A program made the position numbers and the translations under genes. A stretch of DNA of 12,718 bases from VAZQ01 sp036555745 (GTDB taxonomy: Bacteria; Pseudomonadota; Alphaproteobacteria; Rhizobiales; Xanthobacteraceae): the NCBI GenBank assembly GCA_036555745.1, contig DATBKV010000284.1:1-12718 (forward strand). The letters are read 5' to 3'. Position 1 is the stretch's first letter; every line of letters starts with the position of its first letter. The notes beneath the pieces were generated by a model. The model had not been told where the DNA came from. It ran no database searches and worked only from the letters and a program-made list of their open reading frames with translations. Of this stretch, positions 1 to 6,980 are shown one piece after another.

Positions 1-878
1 CGCAGGCGGTCTACCCGCGCGCCGATCTCATGGTCGTGGTCGGCTCGCGCCTGCGCGGCAACGAGACCCGCAACAACACCATGCGCCTGCCGCGCCCGCT
101 GGTGCAGATCGACGCTGATGCCGGCCAGGCGGCGCGCAACTACGCCGTCGATCTGTTCGTCAATGCCGACGCCCGCGCGGCGCTGGAGGGCTTGTGCGAG
201 CGCTTGCCCGCGAAGCTCGACGTCGATCCCGAATTTCTGCGGGCGGTGGCGGCGGCACGCGCGCGCTCCGAAGCGAACTTGGCGGCGGCGCTCGGTCCCT
301 ACCGCGTCGTGGCCGACGCACTGCAGGCACGCGTCTCCGCGGGCCGGCATCCGTTCGTGCGCGATGTCACGCTCGCGAACAGCACCTTCGGCAACCGCTA
401 TGTGCAGCTCGCGGCCCCGCATCTCGGCGTGCACGCGCTCGGCGGCGGCATCGGGCAAGGCATCGCCATGGCGGTGGGCGCGGCGCTCGCGGGTGCGGGC
501 GCGAAGACGATCGCGCTCGCCGGCGACGGCGGCGCCATGGTCAATCTCGGCGAGCTCGCGACCGCGGCCGAAACCAATGCGGACATCGCCTTTATTCTGA
601 TGAACGACCGCGGCTACGGCGTCATCCGCAACATCCAGGATGCGCAGTTCGGCGGCCGCCGGCACTACGCCGACCTGCGCACGCCGGATTTCAGGCTCAT
701 TGCCGCGGCCCTCGGCCTGGCCCATCAGCGGGTCTCGCGCGTCCAGGATTTCGAGCCGGCGCTCTCTCGCGCGCTGTCGGAAAGCGGCCCTCGGCTGGTC
801 GAGGTCGACATGGTCGCGATCGGACCGTTCGCGGAGCGCTTCGCCGGCCCGCCCGCCGGCGCGGCGGGCAGCGCGTGA
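1..878 (+). CDS. Thiamine-diphosphate-dependent enzyme, acetolactate synthase/benzoylformate decarboxylase-like (3' part)
   Basis: The reading frame is open from the left edge (first full codon at base 3), so the N-terminal pyrimidine-binding domain lies outside the window. What remains is the end of the central domain (VVVGSRLRGNET near base 30) and the whole C-terminal TPP-binding domain. The diphosphate/Mg motif is visible: GDGG at bases 522-533, followed about 25 residues later by NDRGYG at 603-620. Family knowledge: such enzymes decarboxylate 2-oxo acids, or condense them to acetohydroxy acids, in the cytoplasm. I cannot tell which substrate from this half. The GTG start of the pentapeptide gene overlaps its TGA stop (GTGA), so the two are probably co-transcribed and translationally coupled. 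Family assignment is firm; exact reaction is open. Confidence 0.9.
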   Translation, partial: QAVYPRADLMVVVGSRLRGNETRNNTMRLPRPLVQIDADAGQAARNYAVDLFVNADARAALEGLCERLPAKLDVDPEFLRAVAAARARSEANLAAALGPYRVVADALQARVSAGRHPFVRDVTLANSTFGNRYVQLAAPHLGVHALGGGIGQGIAMAVGAALAGAGAKTIALAGDGGAMVNLGELATAAETNADIAFILMNDRGYGVIRNIQDAQFGGRRHYADLRTPDFRLIAAALGLAHQRVSRVQDFEPALSRALSESGPRLVEVDMVAIGPFAERFAGPPAGAAGSA

Positions 879-1483
879 CCTCGCCGCTCGCCAGGCTCGC
901 CCAGCCGCTGCGGCGCGGCGAGGTCGAGGATTTGCGCGGCCTCACCATCGACGAGCCGCTCGAGCTCGAAGGCGCCACGCTGCCCAATCTCGATTTCTCC
1001 GGCGCGGTGTTCAATGCCCCGGTGACCCTGCGTCACGGCGTGTTCGGCGGGCTGGCCTGGTTCATCGATTGCACCTTCAACGCGCCGGTCGATTTCTCCG
1101 GGACGACGTTCCGCAATGACGCCCGCTTCGACCGCGCCCGCTTGCGCCGCGTCGCCGCCTTCTCCGGCGCGGAGTTTCTCGGCGTGGCTTGTTTCGACCA
1201 GGCCGAGTTCGGCGATGCGGCCTTCCTCGATCGCATGACCTGCTACGGCAACCTCTCGCTCGACCGCGCGCGCTTTTCCGCTGCGGCCTCGCTGCAGGAC
1301 AGCGAATGCATCGGCGGCCTCTGGTGCAACCGCACGATGTTTGCCAGCCGCGCCGACCTGCGCGGGCTCGAGGTGCATGGCCGCACCTGGCTCGTGGGCG
1401 CCGCGGTCGCCGACGATGCGAGCCCCGCGGCCGCGAGCCGGCTCATCGGCTCGATCCGCAGCCACGGCTACCGCTGGGTTTGA
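875..1483 (+). CDS. Pentapeptide-repeat protein
   Basis: The start is GTG at 875, overlapping the upstream TGA stop as GTGA; the protein is 202 aa. The frame is open further upstream, but that part is only the shadow of the TPP enzyme. Residues about 35-165 show the five-residue periodicity of pentapeptide repeats, with F or L every fifth position and small residues between (LDFSGAVFNAP, VDFSGTTFRND, ARFDRARL, AAFSGAEFLG, ACFDQAEFGD). This predicts a right-handed quadrilateral beta-helix. There is no signal peptide or membrane segment, so it is probably cytoplasmic. Pentapeptide proteins act as scaffolds or DNA-mimicking gyrase inhibitors, but nothing here fixes the role. The C-terminal tail (residues 172-202, ending SHGYRWV) is non-repeat and is matched by a frameshifted copy near 6311-6396. 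Coupling to a metabolic enzyme is unexplained. Confidence 0.85.
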   Translation: MTSPLARLAQPLRRGEVEDLRGLTIDEPLELEGATLPNLDFSGAVFNAPVTLRHGVFGGLAWFIDCTFNAPVDFSGTTFRNDARFDRARLRRVAAFSGAEFLGVACFDQAEFGDAAFLDRMTCYGNLSLDRARFSAAASLQDSECIGGLWCNRTMFASRADLRGLEVHGRTWLVGAAVADDASPAAASRLIGSIRSHGYRWV

Positions 1484-1506
1484 CGACTAATCTCGGCCTT
1501 GCGAGC

Positions 1507-2148
1507 TTAATACCTGCCGTGCAGTCGCGCTTGACAGCGCACGTTGCGCGCGCGCTTGGGCTGCTGCGGCGAGCTTTCCGCGGCGCTATTGCTGCCGAAG
1601 AACCAGGGAAGCGCCCAGGCCAGAGCCAGGGCGCCGGCCAGCATGCATAGCGCACGGCCAAGCTGTTGCTGGTCGCTTTGCAGGTAGCTCGTGCACAGCC
1701 GTACGGGCGCCGCCGAATAGAGCCAGCCAAGGGCAGCGAGCATCGAGATCAGTTGAGCCTTCAGGACGCCGCGCCAGATCGGCCCAAGCGCGGGCCAGCT
1801 TATTGCTAGCAGAGCGCCGACCAGGAGCGGCATGCTGATGAGCTTGGCCAATTCCATGCTCGGATTGCGCAGCGACTCATCGAGCGCCCGCGGCAACATC
1901 CAGAACGCCGCGGTAAGCAGGGCAGCGACAAGTCCGGGGATTCCGCCTGCGTTCCAGCTTCGGTTCACGCGAGCGAGGAGGGCGCCAAGCGCAAGACCAC
2001 AAAAATATCCGGCGAGCGCCAAGCCGGGAAGCAGCACCGTCATGTGCGTCGTCATCCGGCTCTCGAGCAGCCGCAACACCGGCGGCGATGTGAGCGCCAG
2101 GTAAAGTATCGCGCCAGCCGCGAGATAGGCGCGGTCCGCTGCGGTCAC
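1507..2148 (-). CDS. Polytopic membrane protein, 'orf1' of a norSY-senC-orf1-like operon
   Basis: The GTG start at 2148 overlaps the TGA stop of the SCO gene (GTGA), giving 213 aa; an upstream in-frame ATG lies inside the SCO gene and is unlikely. I see about six hydrophobic segments, near residues 7-23, 38-60, 69-86, 105-122, 130-150 and 164-184, then a short basic tail. SRMTTHM at residues 30-36 sits just before segment 2 and recalls the Met/His-rich membrane motifs of CtaG-type oxidase assembly proteins, but I cannot claim homology. Its place as last gene after subunit II, subunit I and SenC matches the uncharacterised orf1 of the sNOR cluster in ammonia oxidisers. Likely role by context: metal insertion or assembly of the heme-copper enzyme. 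Function not established. Confidence 0.8.
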   Translation of the reverse strand: MTAADRAYLAAGAILYLALTSPPVLRLLESRMTTHMTVLLPGLALAGYFCGLALGALLARVNRSWNAGGIPGLVAALLTAAFWMLPRALDESLRNPSMELAKLISMPLLVGALLAISWPALGPIWRGVLKAQLISMLAALGWLYSAAPVRLCTSYLQSDQQQLGRALCMLAGALALAWALPWFFGSNSAAESSPQQPKRARNVRCQARLHGRY

Positions 2149-2774
2149 TTGGCTTGCCACGTCTCGGCTCCCGTGAGCGCAGCGTCGACGTCGTTCTGGT
2201 CGTAGATCCGGGCGAGGCGGCCCTGGCGATCGACCAGATGAATCGCCGCATTGTGCGTGAAGCCCCCGAACTCGTCGGGGATCACGACGATCCCGAATGC
2301 CGTGAGCAGGCGCTTGAGCTCCGCACCATCGGTGATACGCGCGAGCGACCACAGCCGCATGTCCACGCCATAGGCCTCGCCGTAGGCGCGCAGCGCTTCA
2401 GGCGTATCGTATTCGGGATCGAAACTGATTGATAAGAGCCGGAGATCGTCCCGCCCGGTCTGTCGCACTGCCGCCTGCAGCCGCGCAAAGCTGGTACCGA
2501 GCGCGACACAAAGCGTGGGGCATCGCGTGTAGATAAAATCAACGAAGACAGTGTCGCCGGCCAGGTCTGCAAACGTTATGATCTCGCCGGTCGCGAGCTC
2601 GAGATGGGTCGGCGGCACGACGACAGGGGCATCCGCCACTGCGAGCCGTCGCGCGCTTTCGGCCGTGAGCGCGCGCAACCCGTCGGTTTCCGTCCATAGC
2701 GCCATCCCTCCGAGCGCCACGGCAAGCAACGTCGTGACGATGCTGCGGGATGAGATCAGGCGCCGCCTCCTCAC
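2145..2774 (-). CDS. senC: SCO1/SenC-family copper chaperone
   Basis: The GTG start at 2774 overlaps the TGA stop of subunit I (GTGA); 209 aa. Residues about 8-27 form an uncleaved N-terminal anchor (basic RRRR, then a hydrophobic stretch), placing the thioredoxin-like domain in the periplasm. The copper-binding motif TRCPTLC is at residues 83-89, so Cys85 and Cys89 form CxxxC, and the distal His ligand is His174 in FTHNAAIHL. ISFDPEYDTPE at 116-126 is also typical of the family. SCO proteins deliver or reduce copper for the CuA centre of subunit II. Position directly after the catalytic subunit, in a coupled operon, indicates service to this enzyme. Length is normal for the family. Identification is firm. 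Confidence 0.95.
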   Translation of the reverse strand: MRRRRLISSRSIVTTLLAVALGGMALWTETDGLRALTAESARRLAVADAPVVVPPTHLELATGEIITFADLAGDTVFVDFIYTRCPTLCVALGTSFARLQAAVRQTGRDDLRLLSISFDPEYDTPEALRAYGEAYGVDMRLWSLARITDGAELKRLLTAFGIVVIPDEFGGFTHNAAIHLVDRQGRLARIYDQNDVDAALTGAETWQAK

Positions 2775-4222
2775 TTGGCGCGCACGAAACGCGCGAGAGC
2801 GTTCACCACGATCACGGCCGTCGCAAGCACGGCGAGAGCGGCAAAGACCGAGCCCACGCGGTCCTGTGCCACCCATTCGGGCAGGTGCACCGCCCAGCGG
2901 CGCGGGACGCTGATCATGCCGGCGTAGAGGAAGGTTGCGACCAGGCCGAGCCCGCCGATGAGATAGCCCAGGAAGACAACCTTCTGCACGGGAATAAAGG
3001 GTTGCGCCGGCTTTTCACCCTGCGCAAGCCAGACCGAAAAACCGAACGACATCGCGACCATGCCGAGCAGCAGATAGAAATGGAAGTGTCCGGGCACCCA
3101 GAGTGTGTTGTGCATCACCTTGTTCACGGCGATCGTGCCGTCGATCACCGCAGGGATGATACCGGCGGCCCAGCCGAAGATTCCGAGCACGAGTAGCGCG
3201 GAGGCGAGATCCCAGCGGATGCCCGAGCGATGCAGGTAGACGAGAAGCGCGTAGGCCGTGATCACGATCACCGGAATGCCGGCGACGTAGGAGAGCACCT
3301 GGCCCATCACCAGCATCCAGGCCGGCATGACCATGTCCTGCAGCAGGTGGTGCGGGTAGACGGCCAAGACCAGCAAGAGCGTGGCGGTCCAGCCGGCGAG
3401 GAATATCTTGTTCGCTTTCCAGGGCCGCCCGCTATAGGCAGGAATGATCTCGTAGACGGCGATCACCGCCATGTAGATGGTCGTATTGATGAAGACGTGG
3501 CCGAAGAAATAGATCAGGTTCTTGGCCAGCAGCGCATCGATGGCGAGGGCGGGCACGTAGAGGTTGACGGCGCTGATCACCAGGATGATGGCGCCGGCGA
3601 CGATGCTGAGCGTATTGACGATCAGAACCACGGTGCTTGCCACCACCGCGGGCGGCGGCGCCGCTTGCTGAGAGCCGGCGAACAGCTGCGGCCAGCCGAG
3701 CGCGCGGGCGAGACTGCCATAACGGGAGACGACGCCGACGCCGGCGTCGAGATAGAACACCAGGAAACCAACGCCCACGCACAGCAGGCCGATGAAGAAG
3801 GCGAGGGAGGCGCCAGGCGTCCAGACGCCGCCCGACATTGCCGGCAGTGGAAACAGGAACGTCCACGCTCCGGCAAACCCTCCTGAGAAGATGCCGCCGA
3901 AAATGAGCACGACGCCCAGCAGGAAGAACGCAAGGAACAGGTAGTAGACGCCGATCCTCAGTTCCACGTAACGGTTGAGGAAGAACCACATGATGGCGGC
4001 GCCTGCGAGGCCAGCGGCTCCCACCATTCCGGCGCCGTGCGCCGTCATGATCTGGTAGAACAGGTCCGGGGCGATATCGACCCAGGCGCTCTGGGCCAGC
4101 CGCAACACGAGGCCGAGCACCATCATCAACAGCAAGACGAGAGCTGCGAGCGCGATCGTCAGGCGAACGGCGGTTGCAGCGGAGGGCAGGATCTTGCGCG
4201 GGCTTGAAACGATATCAGTCAT
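2771..4222 (-). CDS. norY: Heme-copper oxidoreductase subunit I, B-family-like; probable NO reductase (sNOR) catalytic subunit
   Basis: Start ATG 4222 has GGAGG very close upstream; an in-frame GTG at 4231 is an alternative. The protein is 483 aa with about 12 membrane helices. Numbered from the ATG: low-spin heme ligand His62 (TAHGAGM); CuB ligand His242 in helix VI (FFGHVFIN); CuB ligands His291-His292 (VYPHHLLQD); and HNTLWVPGHFHFY with His379 and His381 as high-spin and low-spin heme ligands. The residue four after His242, the cross-linked catalytic Tyr in A- and B-family oxygen reductases, is Asn246. In family knowledge, NO-reducing members lack this Tyr. With subunit II, SenC and orf1 in the same order as norSY-senC-orf1 of ammonia oxidisers, I favour an NO reductase. 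The symbol follows that cluster from memory; the S and Y letters could be swapped. A divergent oxygen reductase remains possible. Confidence 0.9.
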   Translation of the reverse strand: MTDIVSSPRKILPSAATAVRLTIALAALVLLLMMVLGLVLRLAQSAWVDIAPDLFYQIMTAHGAGMVGAAGLAGAAIMWFFLNRYVELRIGVYYLFLAFFLLGVVLIFGGIFSGGFAGAWTFLFPLPAMSGGVWTPGASLAFFIGLLCVGVGFLVFYLDAGVGVVSRYGSLARALGWPQLFAGSQQAAPPPAVVASTVVLIVNTLSIVAGAIILVISAVNLYVPALAIDALLAKNLIYFFGHVFINTTIYMAVIAVYEIIPAYSGRPWKANKIFLAGWTATLLLVLAVYPHHLLQDMVMPAWMLVMGQVLSYVAGIPVIVITAYALLVYLHRSGIRWDLASALLVLGIFGWAAGIIPAVIDGTIAVNKVMHNTLWVPGHFHFYLLLGMVAMSFGFSVWLAQGEKPAQPFIPVQKVVFLGYLIGGLGLVATFLYAGMISVPRRWAVHLPEWVAQDRVGSVFAALAVLATAVIVVNALARFVRAK

Positions 4223-4275
4223 GACCTCCACTTCGCGTTAGTCGACATCCATGTCAGCGAGCATCTGCTGCGCGA

Positions 4276-4791
4276 TTACGGACCAACGGTCAAATCGGCG
4301 GCCATCACATGGTGCCCTAATCCGCAATATTCGAGGCACACGATCTTGTAAGTGCCGGCCCTGGGAAAGCTGTAGTACACTTTGTTGACGTAGCCCGGCA
4401 TCGCTTGCACTTGAGTGAGCATCTTGAGATCCGGGTCGTAGATGCCAAAGCCATGGTTTACGTCGCGAGAGGTCACGGCAAAAACAATCGGCTTGCCCGC
4501 GGGCAGCTTGGTGGGATTGATCTCCCACGACCAAATGCTTCCTGTCACCGTCACCGTCGTTGGCTCGCCGGAGCTCGCGGTGCCCGGCCCGTAGGGCCAC
4601 TCGACGAGTGAGGCGTAGCTCACGCCGATTCCGACCACGACGAGCAGCCAAAACAGCGGCGCACGGTAGCGGCCCGGATCGGCCGTCGCGCCGGCAGCCG
4701 CCGGCGCGCTCGCGCGCCGCAGAACCATGAGAAACACGATCGCGAGCAGCGTCACCAGGACCAGGGTGATGAGTGCGACCGCCTCTTGCAT
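4276..4791 (-). CDS. norS: Heme-copper oxidoreductase subunit II with CuA site (sNOR small subunit)
   Basis: ATG at 4791 was chosen because GGGAGG lies five bases upstream; a longer in-frame start adds 16 residues with no membrane logic. The protein is 171 aa: two hydrophobic segments at about residues 4-24 and 45-62, then a periplasmic cupredoxin domain. The CuA site is complete: His113 (VNHGFGIY) and CLEYCGLGHHVM at 152-163, giving Cys152, Cys156, His160 and Met163, with Glu154 as the backbone-carbonyl position. IWSWEINP at 86-93 supplies the aromatic residues for electron entry. A working CuA implies a soluble c-type cytochrome or cupredoxin donor rather than quinol. First gene of the operon, 53 bp before the ATG of subunit I, and downstream of the TTGAT-N4-ATCAA box. 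Symbol assigned by analogy with norSY. Confidence 0.9.
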   Translation of the reverse strand: MQEAVALITLVLVTLLAIVFLMVLRRASAPAAAGATADPGRYRAPLFWLLVVVGIGVSYASLVEWPYGPGTASSGEPTTVTVTGSIWSWEINPTKLPAGKPIVFAVTSRDVNHGFGIYDPDLKMLTQVQAMPGYVNKVYYSFPRAGTYKIVCLEYCGLGHHVMAADLTVGP

Positions 4792-4871
4792 GGTACCCTC
4801 CCTAACGCGGAATCCGTTTGCTGACGTCCCTTCCGTCACAGGTCGTTTGGATTGGGATACTCAGCTGTGCA

Positions 4872-4901
4872 AAGAGGCCACAAGAGCCAACGCGGCCTCT
4901 T
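4872..4901. promoter_or_regulatory. Inverted repeat abutting the FNR-type box (possible operator)
   Basis: AAGAGGCC (4872-4879) and GGCCTCTT (4894-4901) are perfect 8-base complementary arms separated by 14 bases. The right arm shares its last TT with the first TT of the TTGAT box. In the leftward direction the repeat covers the place where the promoter of the NOR operon should be, so it could be a repressor operator or an early leader hairpin. There is no T-run for a terminator. Regulator unknown. Confidence 0.45.
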
Positions 4902-4913
4902 GATTCATATCAA
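4900..4913. promoter_or_regulatory. Perfect FNR/FixK/Dnr/NnrR-type box (TTGATTCATATCAA)
   Basis: TTGAT-N4-ATCAA with both half-sites perfect lies between the divergent subunit II gene (ATG 109 bp away) and the CopD-like gene (ATG 120 bp away). This is the consensus of CRP/FNR-superfamily activators that answer oxygen loss (FNR, FixK) or nitric oxide (Dnr/NnrR). If it activates rightward from -41.5, the -10 would fall near TATTCG at 4937-4942; a leftward -10 is less clear. The match is seen directly; which regulator binds and which operon it serves are inferred. Confidence 0.65.
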
Positions 4914-5032
4914 TTCGAAGCGCGCCGGTGATTGGGTATTCGGATTAATGCCCGGCAAACGGGCGAAAAGAGGGGTGTGAATGAGTCCCGCGCGTCTTGC
5001 AGCGGCGCTCCGGTCGATGTTTGCTGGGCTCC

Positions 5033-5617
5033 ATGACGGACCGGATTCTCGCGGCTCCCCGGCAAATCGCCTCCCCCGTTCGGGCTTGGTACGCCGTCGC
5101 GTCCGGGATCGCCGTTGTGGCCATGGTGCTTGCGATCCAGTTCGGCAGCAACTGGATCCTCAACTTCGTCCATGTGATGGGCGGCGGACTATGGACCGGC
5201 ATCGACCTGTTCATGGGCTTCGTCATCGGGCCGATCCTGCGCCGCCTTCCGCTCGACGGGCGGCGTGCGATGCTCACGGCGCTGGTCCCGCGCACGCTGT
5301 TCCTGATGCCCACGCTCAGCATCATCACGGCAACGTCCGGCTGGTTCCTCGCCGAACGCACCGGATTTCTCGATCTCAACTATCCGGAATTCTGGTGGGT
5401 GGTGGCCGCGCTCGTCATTGTCGCCGTGCTGACGGTCCAGGGCCTGGGATATCTGTTGCCCGCGAACTTGCGCATCTATTTCGAGCTGCAGAAGCCGGCG
5501 CCCGACCTCGCCGCGATCGCGCGTTGGATGCGCATCTACTTCGGCGTCGTCGCCTCGCAAGGGGCGATGCAGGTCGCAATCATCGTCGTCATGGCGCGGT
5601 TTGCGACCGGCCTGTAG
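5033..5617 (+). CDS. CopD/DUF2269-like membrane protein
   Basis: ATG at 5033 gives 194 aa; a TTG at 4997 in the same frame is possible, and no strong ribosome site decides it. I see five hydrophobic segments, near residues 19-37, 41-68, 88-104, 120-143 and 168-187. FVHVMGGGLWTGIDLF at 46-60 has the His-plus-Trp-Gly pattern at the head of a helix that is common to CopD/DUF2269-like inner-membrane proteins, where His may bind copper or heme. First gene of a divergent pair facing away from the heme-copper operon and sharing its control region, so a role in copper supply, assembly or NO-linked electron transfer is plausible. No specific function can be read from the sequence. Confidence 0.75.
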   Translation: MTDRILAAPRQIASPVRAWYAVASGIAVVAMVLAIQFGSNWILNFVHVMGGGLWTGIDLFMGFVIGPILRRLPLDGRRAMLTALVPRTLFLMPTLSIITATSGWFLAERTGFLDLNYPEFWWVVAALVIVAVLTVQGLGYLLPANLRIYFELQKPAPDLAAIARWMRIYFGVVASQGAMQVAIIVVMARFATGL

Positions 5618-5732
5618 CCGCCCCGGGGCTTGGCTTTCATGCTCGACCCCTCGTATGACCGCGGGACCGACTTGAAGACAAAACCGACGGCTGGCGAAAG
5701 AGGGCACTGGCAAGCAGCGCGGAAACGGGGTC

Positions 5733-6221
5733 ATGGATGATGTAACGCTCGCCCGCGCAATTCACGTCCTGGCTGTGGTCGTCTGGATCGGTGGCGTCGC
5801 GCTGGTAACGACGGTGCTGCTGCCCGCGGTCCGTCGCCTCAAGTCTCCCGACGAGCGCATCGGCTTCTTCGAGTCCGTCGAGCGCCGCTTCGCCTCGCAG
5901 TCACGCCTGACGACGGTGCTCGCGGGCTTGAGCGGGCTTTACATCATCTACCGCCTCGATCTCTGGGGGCGTTTTGCCTTCGTCGAGTTCTGGTGGATGC
6001 ATGTCATGGTCGGGGTGTGGCTGCTGTTTTCGCTGCTGCTGTTCATCGCCGAGCCCTGGTTCCTGCACCGCTGGCTCCGCGCCCGCGCCCAGGCCGCGCC
6101 TGACTCGACCTTCCGACTGGTGGAGTGGCTGCACTGGGTCCTGTTGAGCTTGAGCATCCTCACCATTTTCGGCGCCGTCGCCGGCAGCCATGGCGCTGTG
6201 CTGTTTCGGTGGCTCGGATGA
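5733..6221 (+). CDS. CopD-like membrane protein
   Basis: ATG at 5733, 162 aa, preceded by ACGGGG. Four hydrophobic segments lie near residues 7-30, 58-74, 88-108 and 132-152. RAIHVLAVVVWIGGVAL at 8-24 is the typical CopD/DUF2269 first helix with His11 and Trp18; His90 and His134 also sit at helix positions, so paired histidines could hold a heme b or copper. It resembles the preceding membrane protein in its first helix and follows it by 115 bp on the same strand, so the pair may be co-transcribed. Its link to the NOR operon rests only on position. The 115-bp gap shows no clear promoter or terminator. Family call is reasonable; role unknown. Confidence 0.8.
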   Translation: MDDVTLARAIHVLAVVVWIGGVALVTTVLLPAVRRLKSPDERIGFFESVERRFASQSRLTTVLAGLSGLYIIYRLDLWGRFAFVEFWWMHVMVGVWLLFSLLLFIAEPWFLHRWLRARAQAAPDSTFRLVEWLHWVLLSLSILTIFGAVAGSHGAVLFRWLG

Positions 6222-6237
6222 TCGAGATCATTCTCGA
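6222..6237 (+). terminator. Short hairpin directly after the CopD-like gene
   Basis: TCGAGA-TCAT-TCTCGA forms a perfect 6-bp stem with a 4-base loop starting at the base after the stop codon. It has no following T-run, so it is at best a weak or factor-assisted terminator or an mRNA-end stabiliser. Confidence 0.25.
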
Positions 6238-6310
6238 CCGCGGCGGTGGGGGCGCTATCAGGGCGAGGCGGAAAAAGTACCAGGTAAGGACTGACGCACC
6301 GCATTCCAGC

Positions 6311-6483
6311 CGGCTGGTCGGCGCGGCGGTCGCGATGATGCGACCCCCTCGGCGGCGAGCCAGATCATCCGCTCGATGCGCAGCCACGGTTATCGCGCCG
6401 GCAACCAGTGGCCGCGAATCGCTGCGAACGGCCGGCGGCCGGCTCGCGCACCTTTGGCCGAACGAAAGAGGGCGCCAAAATGA
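6311..6483 (+). pseudogene. Frameshifted remnant of a pentapeptide-gene-like C-terminal tail
   Basis: Bases 6314-6396 align codon by codon with 1391-1474, the tail of the pentapeptide-repeat gene; I count about 14 differences in 84 bases, half of them silent third positions. The upper part reads RLVGAAVA in one frame and the rest DATPSAASQIIRSMRSHGYR in the next, so one base is missing after 6333. Reading then runs to TGA at 6481. No repeat-bearing upstream part or start codon is present. The silent differences suggest that the two copies diverged as working paralogues before this one was truncated and shifted. Alternatively it is the end of another gene family sharing the same tail. Confidence 0.5.
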
Positions 6484-6502
6484 GGCGGCCGCGTCTTGAA
6501 AT

Positions 6503-6739
6503 CTACTTAGGTTTGGGTGGCGGCGCCGGATGATCGACGGGTGGGGGCGGACCAGATGGAGGCGGCGGAATCGGGCCGGGAGGAGGCGACGGAGGGGGCG
6601 GCCGAGGGGGAGGAGCATGATCGACAGGTGGACGAGGTGGTGGTGGAGGACGTGGAACGGGAGCTCCCACCTCTTGGGCGTGACCAATTCGTTGTGTAAT
6701 TAACAACAATAGAGTGCAGAGAAACATTCGCCGATGCAT
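6503..6739 (-). CDS. Small secreted proline-rich protein
   Basis: ATG at 6739 is preceded by AGGAGATC with good spacing; 78 aa. Residues 1-21 form a signal peptide (MHRRM, hydrophobic LCTLLLLI, likely cleavage after GHA or GHAQ). The mature part is almost entirely proline with Arg, Val, Asp, His and Gly. A unit PPVDHxxPPP occurs twice, near residues 37-46 and 66-75, suggesting internal duplication. There are no Cys residues after cleavage and no membrane anchor. Proline-rich secreted peptides of this kind are common and mostly uncharacterised in Rhizobiales; they could span the periplasm or bind the envelope. Low-complexity composition inflates open frames, but the ribosome site and signal peptide argue for a real gene. 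Function unknown. Confidence 0.65.
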   Translation of the reverse strand: MHRRMFLCTLLLLITQRIGHAQEVGAPVPRPPPPPRPPVDHAPPPRPPPPSPPPGPIPPPPSGPPPPVDHPAPPPKPK

Positions 6740-6980
6740 TGCTGATCTCCTGCGCTCGGAGAAGCATATCAAAATGGAATTAGAGGGCGAGCGAATGCTT
6801 CGACTTTATCAAATCTGCAGACGAACTAGGGACATTGCAAGGCTTCCTGCCACCCTCAATTTCAAGTCCGGCCACTTCGGTCGGAAACAGGGCCCGTGTA
6901 CCGCATAGCCCAGCGGGAACAAAAGAGGGACCGCAAAAATCAAGCGATTTCGGCTACTTACGGTTGCCTGCATTTTGTAG
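6740..6980. other. Intergenic stretch without a supported gene
   Basis: This lies between the divergent proline-rich gene and the endonuclease VII promoter. It is less GC-rich than its surroundings and holds only short frames without ribosome sites. An imperfect stem TCCGGCC-ACTTC-GGTCGGA near 6867-6885 is the only structure I see. It probably contains the leftward promoter of the proline-rich gene, which I cannot place. Confidence 0.4.

Noticed and set aside
2771..4222. Canonical aa3, ba3 or cbb3 oxygen reductase
   Set aside because: The helix-VI catalytic Tyr is Asn, and a CuA subunit II argues against the cbb3 type, which uses c-type cytochrome subunits.
4981..5658. 225-residue plus-strand frame starting with ATG at 4981
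   Set aside because: Shadow of the CopD-like gene; Arg/His-rich and non-hydrophobic, while the adjacent frame encodes five membrane helices.
5618..5732. Possible terminator GCCCCGGGGC after the first CopD-like gene
   Set aside because: Self-complementary only, with no loop and no T-run.
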